This document shows positions 1 through 9,341 of a stretch of DNA of 64,000 bases, one piece after another. Origin of the DNA: Takakia lepidozioides (taxonomy: Eukaryota > Streptophyta > Takakiopsida > Takakiales > Takakiaceae); contig CM060733.1 in NCBI GenBank assembly GCA_030704615.1, positions 10,044,001 through 10,108,000 of the forward strand, in the 5' to 3' direction. Made by a program: the position numbers and the translations under genes. Below the pieces are notes generated by a model. The model saw only the letters and a program-made list of their open reading frames with translations, made no database searches and had not been told where the DNA came from. How positions within the stretch are numbered: the stretch's first letter is position 1; every line of letters begins with the position of its first letter.

Positions 1-354
1 CGGATAATCTTGGGAGTGGGCAGGAGATCCGTTGGTATCATTGTTTACATGAACGCTTTCTCTTATTTCTGCCAGGGTATCCTTACAGATGACTTGAGGT
101 GTATTGCTCGGAGATTCGCATGCGTTCCGCGGGGATTCTACAGTCACATTTTTGTCATTGACAGACACTTTGTTCGGCTCGGTAGACCCCCAACTGAATT
201 TTTCATCTAGTTCCGAAACACCATGTTTTTGATCTGGACGGTCCGCTTCCATCACGTCTACCGAACACCGTCTTTTGCTCCAATTTAATCTGGCTGTCTT
301 GTACGCATCGTCAGACACCGGTTCCCCACCCTCGTTCTTCTTTCTCATTGACAT
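1..354 (-). CDS. Partial hypothetical protein, 5' end only, runs off the window
   Basis: Read on the minus strand, an ATG at 354-352 (second ATG at 348-346) opens a frame of 118 codons with no stop, continuing past base 1. An in-frame stop lies just upstream at 364-366, so the start is well placed. The product is hydrophilic and charged, with a basic N-terminus (MSMRKKN), an RLNWSKRR stretch and a Ser/Asn/Glu-rich remainder. I see no membrane segment and recognise no family. A perfect 11-bp-arm palindrome sits about 45 bases upstream of the ATG (399-424). The gene points away from the decayed ParB/methyltransferase-like gene, and the two are separated by about 1.5 kb. An uninterrupted 118-codon frame is unlikely by chance, but it could be an exon of something larger or a repeat-derived ORF. 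Confidence 0.5.
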   Translation of the reverse strand, partial: MSMRKKNEGGEPVSDDAYKTARLNWSKRRCSVDVMEADRPDQKHGVSELDEKFSWGSTEPNKVSVNDKNVTVESPRNACESPSNTPQVICKDTLAEIRESVHVNNDTNGSPAHSQDYP

Positions 355-398
355 AAAAACTAATCAGAGTGTGTAACTGGCTGACCCAAAGAAATATC

Positions 399-424
399 GA
401 ACCTCCACTGGGTAGTGGAGGTTC
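399..424. repeat. Short palindrome, copy 1
   Basis: Perfect 11-base arms (GAACCTCCACT and its complement) around a GGGT loop. This is the first of five copies in the leftmost 7 kb, placed between the minus-strand partial ORF and the palindrome at 601. Confidence 0.85.
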
Positions 425-600
425 CCAATTATCGTATCCCAGTCTCATTGGAAAGTATATGTCACACTTACAATGTCACACATATGATTCCATCACTCGT
501 TCCCACATCGTCTCAAACTGATTTCAATTTTCCCGTAATTATCCGATTTCGTCCTTACTTTAAAAAAATGTCTTTCAGCTTCCACATACAGAATTCACGC

Positions 601-626
601 GAACCTCCACTGGGCAGTGGAGGTTC
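601..626. repeat. Short palindrome, copy 2
   Basis: The same perfect 11-base arms as at 399-424, with loop GGGC. The two copies bracket about 175 bases of AT-rich sequence in which I see nothing else. Confidence 0.85.
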
Positions 627-1851
627 CAGTTTTTGGTTGCTCATGTGCATGACATGGGTCTACGAATACTCTACTCTGGCCTGCACGAAGCCTACTGTTA
701 GCATATGTCTACTGTAGAATACAAGTAGACTAGGCTATCGTGGTTTTTCAGAATTGCCGAATTCAACATAATTGGATAAGAAATGAAAATTTCCATTCAG
801 AATCGAATTTGAATGGGAAGAAATGCATCAACTAACGCTTGATTTGGGGATCAAGAAAACGGTTGAGAAATAAACATCTGGGCATTTCCGAAACCACTGT
901 CCTCAATAAACCACCACAATGAACAAAACAAGCAATACAACCAGCACGGTAATTTCCCGCCACCCTAAACCATTACCCTAATCGACCAGAACAAGCACAC
1001 ATAAACCCAATTGCACACAAAACCACCACACAAAACCACCATACAAACCATCGGTGAATTGAAAAACAACAGTGAAGCAATGACTCAGGAATGCACTGAA
1101 GCACAGAATGGAGCAGGAGTGAAATGAATTGACAGAGAATGAAACAGCATTGAAGCAAACAACAAAGCAAACAATGAAACAGAAACCTAATGTGCACTAA
1201 AGCACGGACTGAAGCACGGACTGAAGCACTGAAGACGGTGCAGTGCAGCAGAGAATGAACCAAGATCAAAACGAATTGAATCTTGAACATGCCACATGAA
1301 TCGAGAGCGGGCCAACACAAAACTGAGAACAGGCCAACACATGAATTCAGAACAGGCTAACACAAAACGTGAAACAGAAGACGAAAAGAGGGAGTTTTTA
1401 ATTCTGTATTTGCTTGTGCCGGCCATTTTGGTGCCCCTGCAACCACAGTCCTTCGTTTGATACTCTCTTCCGCACCTCCGCCTGCCGGTAATTGCACTGT
1501 GCTCTCGCCTCTACACTCGTCAATCTCCACTCGCCACTGTCCGGTCTCTCCTCCCCGCTCTTCAAATTTTGCCTATTTCACTCTCTCACCTTTCACCCTC
1601 TCCTCTCTCTGCACTCGGCCAAGTCTACTCTTTCTCTCCACGCTCCAGTGTCCAGTCGCTGCAAAACGAGCTCCAAAACTCTTCTCTTTCACGCTCTCCT
1701 CTCTCAACTGTTAAGCTTTCACTCGCGCAGCGCTTACGCGTAGAAAATGGGAAGCCCAAAGGTTGGGCTCAAAGAGCGCACCCCTTATAAGCGACCTTCA
1801 AGGATGATCTGAACCATCGTCTCCGTCCGAAATCGACTATCTAATAAATTT
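627..1851. other. Non-coding stretch with low-complexity sequence
   Basis: No convincing gene is visible. Positions 900-1260 are A/C-rich on the plus strand, with short repeated motifs such as TGAAGCACGGAC at about 1200-1230. Positions 1440-1720 are strongly C/T-rich with many CTCTC runs, a common look for plant 5' regions. The reading frames here are short and driven by base composition. It may hold the promoter and 5' leader of the decayed gene starting near 1852. Confidence 0.5.
1309..1378. repeat. Three-copy tandem repeat, unit 22-23 bp
   Basis: Three adjacent degenerate units, each starting GGCCAACACA or GGCTAACACA and containing GAACA. No coding sense was recognised. Confidence 0.6.
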
Positions 1852-4813
1852 GTGTTTGGTTGTAACAGAAGACATCCTACACCACCAGATTGCGTCCCAG
1901 GATTGATTGGAGATATTTGTGGCGCATTCGTATGCCGAAAGTCCTCACATTTCAAAACTGAGCATATCGCTATTTTTGAGCTTAACCCAGAGGTGACAGA
2001 TTGGGGCATCGTGCCTGTCGGTACACCTCCTGATCACAAACTGTCTTTTCATTACAGAAGTCTTGGAGTAATAACAGACTTAAAATACGTAGAAGCTCTC
2101 GATATAGAGCTTGAATCTGAAGAGGAAAACCCGATGTTGGTTTTGTTCCTGCATGAGGATGCGAGAACCCCTAGGACGTTTGGTTTCAAAGTGGAGGTGG
2201 GTCGTCTGAACAAATAGTTGATGAGTGAATGCGTTGCACCGGGTTTTAGATTTCCAGACGAGGGCTCTGTATTTACAGACGTAGATTTGTCGAGGGTCTG
2301 GAGTATTTTTCTGGATCTTCTGCACGCAATGGGGAACGACATTCGCAAGAAACGAGCACTAGAGGAAGCATCAAAGCCGAAGAGGGGAAAACGCAAGTCG
2401 TCGACAGCCGGCAATGATGACAATGAGGCCGGGACTTCCGCAGGGAAGAAGAAACAGAAGGAGGATCATGATCCAGCATTGATGTCAGATAACAAGAGAC
2501 CTAAAGCTGGGGAGATTTTTGACAAGGAAAAATGCGAGAAGATGGAGGAGAGGCTCACGAAGGAATACAATGATGTATTTCCATTCGGATTCGAGAGTAC
2601 CTTCCTTGTGAAGGTTTCCATGATGGAACTAGCTCCAAGGAGCATGGTTTACAGGCCATTAAATATCAAGCATAAGGACGAAGTGAAAGCGCGACTCTTC
2701 CAACTTCATTTGTTCGACTCCAAACATCCGAGAAGATTGCTTCATCGCGACCGAAACAATGGAAGGAGATGGACGTATCAAGGTTCTTCGTAATTGGTGG
2801 ACAACACACCATCGTGGCAACAAAGGTAATGGACTTCATGTCCTCCCAGACCTCTCTTTTAACGAACCTCCACTGGGTAGTGGAGGTTGGTGTTGAACTA
2901 CAAAATTGGATATGTCCCCACACTTTCAACTCTCTCACCCATTTTACATTAACTGTAGCAACTTCTCGAGGATCTTTCCGACAGCGAACTGAAGGAGTAC
3001 TACTAGGAGTGGCTAGCGAAGATTGTATGGTCTATCGATGAACAAAGGCTCCTGAAGTTGTCAAAGCTCCTCAACGATCCCAATAAGGCGTAAAAGTTTG
3101 ATACAACAATGCCGGAGAAAGTTGCGCATGCGCGAATGTTATTCAACTTGAGGGGGAAGCCAAAGAAATACAACGATCACACCACAAAGTCCGAGACGAA
3201 ACAATGGAAGGTATGCATTTATGGAGTCAAAATCTATTATTCACATTCATTTTATGCTAAAGAATACTTCTATTGTCGCAGTGACAACTAATTTATCCCT
3301 GAATGAATGTGCAGGAGTTCATGTTTGCCTGTCATTTGATACTAGAAATGGGTAGCATTAAGGAGACAATGGTCCTGGTACTTTGCGACGACGACGTTTG
3401 GAAGATCTGGGAAGATGTTTCAAAAACTGGGAGCAGGGAAAGCTACTCGACCCGCTTGGGATACATTACAAGGGTGAACAACAACAGCTCACGAAATCTG
3501 CTATCGCAAAGCTGCAAGGGTTGAACAGATGGCAGCTGATAAAAGTTGCGCAGAAAATCTTGGACCTGAAATTGACCATTCGACAAAGGTCAAGACAAAT
3601 CAATTCAAGGCATGAACAAATACATAGACGACATGAAAATGCGCCGGTTTATTGTCGACGATGTGATGGAAGTGTTGGGGTGGCCTCGGAGGAGCAAACA
3701 GCACGGAACTGTACACTAAGGACGAGTGGCGTGAAGTGAAGAAAGTACCACTTCAATAAGGCAGAGTTCTCAACATTTAAAGACAAACTGGGGACGGATT
3801 ACATCCAAAGCAAGATCAAGATGAACATGGAGACAAAACCACTCACGGCCGCTTTTGTTAAGTACGTCTCCTCCATCAAGAAAGCTTATGAGGATAGAGA
3901 GGATGCCATGGCGATTATTTCAGCGAGTTTCAAGACTCATTACGCTATCAGGGGTGGAGAAACAAAATTCGCCGATGCCAAGTCCCGTCTGCGACTCGCA
4001 CCGAAGAAACGGTTTGACAACATAGCGATGGTGTTCGTCAATACAGTTTCTGAAGACGATTCTGTACGTATTTGAGTCCACACGATTATGTGAACATACT
4101 GGAGGCCTTTGTGGCTCAGAAATGAACACGAGTGCTTTTGTTTTCTCTTCTTGACGCAACCGTCCTCGGCCAATCTGGTCTCCTACATCCGAAATGGTCC
4201 CGGAAGAACATTGTATCTTGTCCGTTAGGGATTTTATGTTCCGGGAGAGTATGAAAATATTTACAAAAACAGCACGAAGACTTTATCTCTGACTGTACTG
4301 TGCCTGGACTATGTTTTTCCAGCGACAACTGAGGAGATGCAGAATCCGGACGAGCACATCTCCACCGTACTGTTAATCGAGCCAATACAGCCGATTCTGG
4401 AAGGGCCCTCTGAGAAGCCATCAGCTTTTGAAGAAGAGTGCAGGACTTATAATCATGAGCTACGAGCTGACACATACAACTATTTGGCCTCCCTGTTTTG
4501 TCGAGACGGGATGTCCGCTGTCAACATCTTCGGAGGCATGATGTTGACGTACGCCCTTCATGTAAGTGTAAAACCTTTTTGCATTTCAAATACGAATTTT
4601 ATATTTTTGATCCAACACGTCCTCTGTTTTACTGACTGGGTTTATCTGCAGGCAAGAAACGTTCGAGTGCTTGACATCAACCACTCAACGAAGAAAAATT
4701 TTTGCAAAGGAAAAGTTGAAGCTAATTTTAAGAAGCTTCAAATTGAGAATGACAATGTTGCTGAAGAGGTTGACAGCGGAGACGATGATGAAGATGAGGA
4801 GGAGGAAGATTAA
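1852..4813 (+). pseudogene. Decayed ParB-like plus DNA-methyltransferase-like gene
   Basis: Coding blocks keep protein sense but are broken repeatedly. Frame 1 runs 1852-2793 through a TAG at 2215-2217, then shifts near 2700-2718 into a block ending at 2825 with RFFVIGGQHTIVATK. That resembles the GGxH/GExR-type core of ParB/sulfiredoxin-fold domains, preceded by MVYRPLNIKHKDEVKAR. A GT-AG intron follows (2826-2958). The next exon (2959-3210) carries in-frame TAG (3004) and TAA (3091). Frameshifts recur between about 3420 and 3760. A methyltransferase-like end lies at 4229-4561 joined to 4652-4813 across an intron: a pattern like CREGxxVVDIFGG followed by RNVRVLDIN, then an acidic tail. ParB-adenine methylase fusions are known in bacteria and phages. 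The call rests on motif resemblance only. A multi-exon gene using unlikely frameshifts is far less plausible than decay. Confidence 0.45.
2864..2888. repeat. Short palindrome, copy 3, inside an intron of the decayed gene
   Basis: Same palindrome as at 399 and 601, with loop GGGT and 10 paired bases plus one unpaired end. It lies in the predicted intron 2826-2958, so it would be removed on splicing. Confidence 0.8.
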
Positions 4814-4935
4814 GACTTGAAAGAAGGAGGCGACATTCCGAACACGTAGAGGAGGACAAGGGCATCGATGGTAACGGGGACAACGAGGGCCACGATGGTG
4901 ACAATGCAGACCGTTGGGAGGCTGGACACCTGGAT

Positions 4936-5364
4936 GTGATTCAGGACTTCAGAACTCAGTCACAGGATGGTATTGAGAACATTACCCAAGACGTTGCGGT
5001 CCACAATGTCGTGATTCTGGATGGGGATTCGTCGAATTCAAGCGAGAGAACTAAGAGTAATCCTGCTTCACCATCAAGGGGTGCGGAGGTGAGCTCAATC
5101 AAGGTGCGCGGCAATTTGATTGGGAGTGCAGACGACTGGTTCAAACCTGTAGAAGGGGACGAGCCGGCGCCAATGTCCCCGTCTCCCCCGAAAGAGAGGG
5201 TAGAGAGAGCGAGGACAAAGAGCCCGTGTCCCACAAAAGACAGTGGACACAAAGGGAGGACTAAGAGCCCGTCCCCCGCAAAAATGGACAGTGGTGACAG
5301 AGGCAAGACTAAAAGCCCCCAACTCGCTCTCAAAGTGTCTCCCATCATGTCAATTTGGATGTAG
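4936..5364 (+). CDS. Ser/Pro-rich low-complexity ORF with RTKSP repeats
   Basis: An open frame of about 142 codons just downstream of the acidic tail of the decayed gene. Its second half carries three spaced copies of a motif like RTKSPxPxK followed by DSG and G(R/K)TKSP, typical of disordered, phosphorylatable or DNA-binding tails. It could be the C-terminal part of the same ancient protein in another frame, since the sequence between 4814 and 4935 also looks acidic and Gly/Asp-rich in other frames. No enzyme domain is visible. The start shown is the first codon of the open frame and may be artificial. Coding status is uncertain because its neighbours are broken. Confidence 0.3.
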   Translation: MIQDFRTQSQDGIENITQDVAVHNVVILDGDSSNSSERTKSNPASPSRGAEVSSIKVRGNLIGSADDWFKPVEGDEPAPMSPSPPKERVERARTKSPCPTKDSGHKGRTKSPSPAKMDSGDRGKTKSPQLALKVSPIMSIWM

Positions 5365-5658
5365 GTAACAAATGACACCTGGAGATTTATGGTGTCTTCA
5401 AGCATTATAAATGGAACAAATTGTGTGTATTGCATCTGGTTGTGTTCTGGTTGTGTTTTTGGCAATACCTGATCTGTATCGTAATATTTCCCACATTCTT
5501 GAAATTTACATGTGACTGACGGTAAGAAAACTCGTATAGATCCATGAACGGAAATTGGAGGAAATCACACAAACCTGGACAGAATCCATTGCGACTCAAA
5601 TAGTGAGGAGGCAGGTGGACTTAACAATAAGGGCCAACCCAACTGATCCGGTCAAACA

Positions 5659-5685
5659 AACAACCTCCACTGCCTAGTCGACGTT
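5659..5685. repeat. Degenerate palindrome, copy 4
   Basis: Left arm AACCTCCACT is intact; the right arm differs at two or more bases. It looks like a decayed member of the palindrome family at 399, 601 and 2864. Confidence 0.5.
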
Positions 5686-5872
5686 GCGAGATGGAGGAGA
5701 TGAGCCGGAGATGGTCGTTGCTCACCGCGAAGGAAAAGAGAGCGAGCAGCACCATCAGCGGAACCCCTCCCCGAAACGGGTATACACCTCATAACCATCT
5801 TAGCTATGTTCTTCTTTGTCCTTCTTCTAGTTTTCAAAATAAATTAATTGTTCTGTTATTCCACAAGATGAT

Positions 5873-6608
5873 ATGATTCACCCTCCAATCGACTATCACA
5901 AATCTGTGAACCCACAGGATTGGTATCGCCTCTCCGAGGGACCGAAAGGATATCGACCATGATACTACGTCCTGGTTCTTGACGTTGGTTACCTTGGTGA
6001 GGTTTACATCCGAGATGGCCCGAGATCCCCTCCCGCAACCCATCCTTGTGTGTGCGCTGGAAAATTCAAGCTTGCAGTCCGAAAATGGGTTGGACGACTT
6101 CCTGAAATGGGTCCTTAAGCATTTTGAGGTCTACTTTTGGAACACTGGACCGTTAGAAAATGTCCTGAATATAGTGCTGGCTTTGTTTGGAAGAAGGTTT
6201 TACAAGGTCAGGGAATTCAACAATGAGAACTATGTGAAGCATAGACAGACGTTCAGTGCCGAATGGCCCAAATATCCGAAAGCGCCAATATATCTTAAAC
6301 GTCTCTACGACCTTTTCACTGTAGACGACCCTGTAGCGTACAAATCAAACACACTTCTTATCGACACTGTAGAAAATATGTATAAGTCGTACTTGAACCC
6401 AAAATCGCTCGGTATCTTCCTTCCAAAATATAAAGCGCTCGTCGACCCATACAAGGACAGGTTTTTTCTTGATGAACTCAAACCGCACCTGGAAGAGTTG
6501 CGGTTATCCGGAAAAGACGCTGATATATTCAACGTGGAAAAACCCATAGGATGTCCACCGTATAATGACCCAAAGGTCAAATGCCTCTTGCTATGGGATT
6601 TGCAGTGA
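5873..6608 (+). pseudogene. Broken FCP1/NIF-like (HAD) phosphatase-like gene
   Basis: An ATG at 5873 opens a frame that meets TGA at 5960 but stays in the same frame with YYVLVLDVGYLGEVY from 5963, resembling the first motif of NIF/FCP1 phosphatases (LVLDLNGLL). This frame stops at 6116. The next frame, to 6608, carries FLKWVLKHFEVYFWNT, like the FL-WLL--FEV-VWTS element, and then NTLLID and KSYLNPKSLGIFLP, like the NTLLIDDSP---NP--GIFP element of the family. One nonsense codon and one frameshift near 6060-6085 therefore break it. In FCP1-type enzymes the DxD aspartates are catalytic; here the second position is Gly (DVG), so even an intact ancestor may have been inactive. Family assignment rests on these motif matches. 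Confidence 0.45.
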
Positions 6609-6689
6609 TAGGTTTATCTTAGAAAACAAAAATTTCCTGATGCTTCATTGGAACAGTTTGAAACGTAGATGGCTGCTCTAGATTTTCAT

Positions 6690-6716
6690 GAACCTCGACT
6701 GTCCAGTGGATGTTTC
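6690..6716. repeat. Degenerate palindrome, copy 5
   Basis: Arms GAACCTCGACTG and a three-mismatch complement. This is the last recognisable copy of the left-end palindrome family and lies just after the phosphatase-like relic. Confidence 0.4.
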
Positions 6717-8463
6717 TCCCAATGTCAATCCTGTCCTTGGTTTATCTTGATAACCACCTGAGTGGATGTATGAATTTCTCACAGATTGCAGCACCAGTTT
6801 CTCCAGTTGCGAAAGGATTGCGCTTGATAATTTTTGACCTGAATGGTTCACTTTATATACTGCTACAATGCATAGACTTTATCATGCTTCAGTTTACCGC
6901 AGTAGCAATTCGTGGAGCCATGGACATGAAATCTAAAGATTCAGGGATGAAAGAATATGACTATATTACAAATGAACTTTTCTCCCAACCAGGAAGGTCT
7001 GTAAAAAGATTGATCATAATTGGCCTCTCCCCCGAGCTCAATATATATAGTTGTCTAATGATTCTCTCAGACCATAGTTGTCTATTCCCTCTTCTAATAG
7101 CTATTTTAAGCCGCATCTATTCTAGGTATCTATACTTTCTATCGGATGATGAGTTGAACCTAAAAGTTCATCAATCCTAATTCTAACATAACTGGCCTCT
7201 TCTAAAGCGTCGGGGAAGCTCTTCGTTAGGTACTAATGCGGATAGCCGGTGGACTGGACAACAAGAGCTCGCCTTTGGATTTTCTTGCAGGTGGGCATTC
7301 CCTTGGTTGGGGATATGGCTTGGATATGGCCCAGGACTACCAACCGGGATTTGATCTGGTATGGCCTCACCCCAAACCATGTTGATGAGACTAGGCCAGA
7401 AGAGTGCATGCATGTCTACTCACACGTTACGTGACAACAAACTAATCATCCCTCTAATTATTACTCGGCTTCCTACTAGAGTTTGGGACTTCCCATTTGT
7501 AAGAATTGCTCAACACCTCTTTCTGTTTGCCTAATTCATGCTCCCTTTCATGCCATTCCTGCCTCTAAAAATGCTCTCCCTGTGCCCTTGTGGCCGTTCT
7601 GAAGCTTCCTTTATTCTCCTCTCTTGCAGTAGGGATAATCCTTACTTTCTTCTGACATTTTTAAGATACTTACCAAAGCGCATCATTCAGAACACGCAAA
7701 GCTACTTTCGAGCATGCCAACCCAAGACCTCATAGCGTATGCAGCAACGCTAAAGCAAGACACCCTTCCCCCAAGCACCCATGTGAAACACAACTGCTTG
7801 AATCAACAAGTGGACGCGCAGATGCTAGAATCCATCATCTCAAAGGCGTCATCCTAGGGGCTTCACCTCAACAATTCAATACATAAACATCATGACATAC
7901 AAGAATATGAAGCAATGCCAGCACATTTCAATCATTTAGTCCATGTTCGATTGCTATATGTTAGGCAAAAAAGTGAGTGCCCCGACCCTTTTCTTCTTCA
8001 AATAAAGGAGACACCATCCCCACCATAGCAACACAGGACACACGGTAGCAGGATTTGAGACCCAAGCACTCAACGTGCCCTATCCAACTTGCCGCTAACT
8101 AAAACTTATCATCACTGTTTGTTAACTGTAACTTGTCGTCACTGCAGTGCTATTCTTGCACACTCACTTGTCATCATGCCGAGTACAAGTAACTTGGTAA
8201 TAAGGAGTTGATTTCTACCGGTAATGAGGTGACGAGTGGCGCCATTCACAATGCGCCGCCATCACTTCATCGGCCGGCGGTTGTGCGCGCGCGATAGCAG
8301 ATACAAAGGCGTCTGCAGGAGCGGCAGTTGATCTTTGTATCTTCCTCTCCTGTTGTTCTATCTGGATCGTCTCTCTCGCTGCAAGCTGATATGCTCGTGA
8401 AAGGACTTTTCCTAGAGAGTATGGTTCATTGGTGGTTCCTCGTACGGGAGTTCAGAGATTTGA
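6717..8463. other. Gene-poor stretch
   Basis: No supported gene. AT-rich sequence at 6720-7200, one member of a dispersed repeat pair at 7239-7426, then unremarkable sequence. The stretch 8230-8460 is more GC-rich and could be the promoter and leader of the ORF at 8464. Confidence 0.4.
7239..7426 (+). repeat. Dispersed repeat, copy A
   Basis: Shares a long core with 11839-12062: the words CCCTTGGTTGGGGATATGG and AACCATGTTGATGAGA occur in both, in the same order and orientation, with smaller matches between. Copy A is shorter by about 36 bases. It is likely part of a repetitive element; no coding capacity or terminal repeats were seen. Confidence 0.7.
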
Positions 8464-8883
8464 ATGTTAGGAGACGCGAGGCCTTGCGCAATGGATGGTC
8501 TAGAGGTAGAGCAACTTATCCCCACAGTCATGAAGAAGAGAGAGTTGATGTTAGAGCAAGTGACAGACTACATCGGCGTTTCTGAAGAGACCGAGCTATT
8601 GCTGGAAGGCGATAGAAGTCAACTCCTTCGGATGGTCACCAGCATGCGCGAGAAGCGGTCTGTGCCACATGTAGGACAGCCGCATGAGGATCAGAATTCT
8701 TTCGTACCGGCAGTCGTACAGAAGAGGGGGAAGCTATTAAAGACCTTTACAGACTACGTTTGCGCCGTGGAAGAAACCAAGCAAATAATGGAAGAGGAGA
8801 GGGGGCAACTACGCCGGATGGCTACTTGCATTCGAGACAGGGCACTGTCAAAGGTGCAAGCCGCAGACTCTATCGGTGCCTGA
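8464..8883 (+). CDS. Hypothetical helical protein with an internal duplication
   Basis: An ORF of 139 codons. It is built from two related halves of about 43 residues: KKRELMLEQVTDYIGVSEET in the first, and QKRGKLLKTFTDYVCAVEET in the second. After the shared TDY core both continue with EE-T, then LL/IM-E-(D/E)R-QL-RM-T--R. Both halves look helical and charged, perhaps coiled coil. Duplicated, alignable halves in one frame argue that this is or was coding. I do not recognise the family. It lies 0.5 kb upstream of the XH-domain gene in the same orientation and might be a distant 5' exon of it, but I found no splice pair with matching phase. A second ATG (MDGLEVE, codon 10) is an alternative start. 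Confidence 0.45.
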   Translation: MLGDARPCAMDGLEVEQLIPTVMKKRELMLEQVTDYIGVSEETELLLEGDRSQLLRMVTSMREKRSVPHVGQPHEDQNSFVPAVVQKRGKLLKTFTDYVCAVEETKQIMEEERGQLRRMATCIRDRALSKVQAADSIGA

Positions 8884-9046
8884 CAGCTATCAACCAAAAC
8901 ATATCCAATCCAGTGGAAGTACAAAGTTGTCACGAGTCGCACTTTATCTCTCTCTTTCGACCTCGGCTGTATTTACGTTGTTGATGTAGTACCTGTAAAT
9001 GGATACTAACCTGTGGAGGCTGCAGTCATTGAATCAAACTAGTAAG

Positions 9047-9262
9047 GTATGAAACTCAGCTGTACGTTGGTGAAGTAATCTGAACACATCACATGACTAT
9101 CTTATGTGGAGGGATTTGACTGTTAAAGGTTGCCATTGACCTGATAATTATGGTAAAAGGCACAAAGTTCAGTCTGGTCTAGGCCCAACAGAAATATGAG
9201 ACATTTGGCCATGGTGGCATTGCTAGTCATGACACTTCGTTGACGATTGGGAAGGTCACTAA
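9047..9262 (+). repeat. Direct repeat, upstream copy flanking the XH gene
   Basis: About 210 bases, matching 10710-10912 in the same orientation. Shared words include CATGACTATCTTATGTGGAG and CAGTCTGGTCTAGGCCCAAC, with similar order and spacing. The copies bracket the XH-domain coding exons and differ by scattered substitutions and small indels, so the duplication is not recent. Confidence 0.8.
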
Positions 9263-9341
9263 ACCTGGCTCTCAGCGTGGTTGAAAGATAATGACACACA
9301 GTGAAATGGTGTGGATTTGATGGCTCAGATTTTGAGCATGT

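Noticed and set aside
399-2888. Repeated palindromes as a CRISPR-like array
   Set aside because: Only five copies, irregular spacing of 0.2-2.8 kb, two degenerate, and a eukaryotic context.
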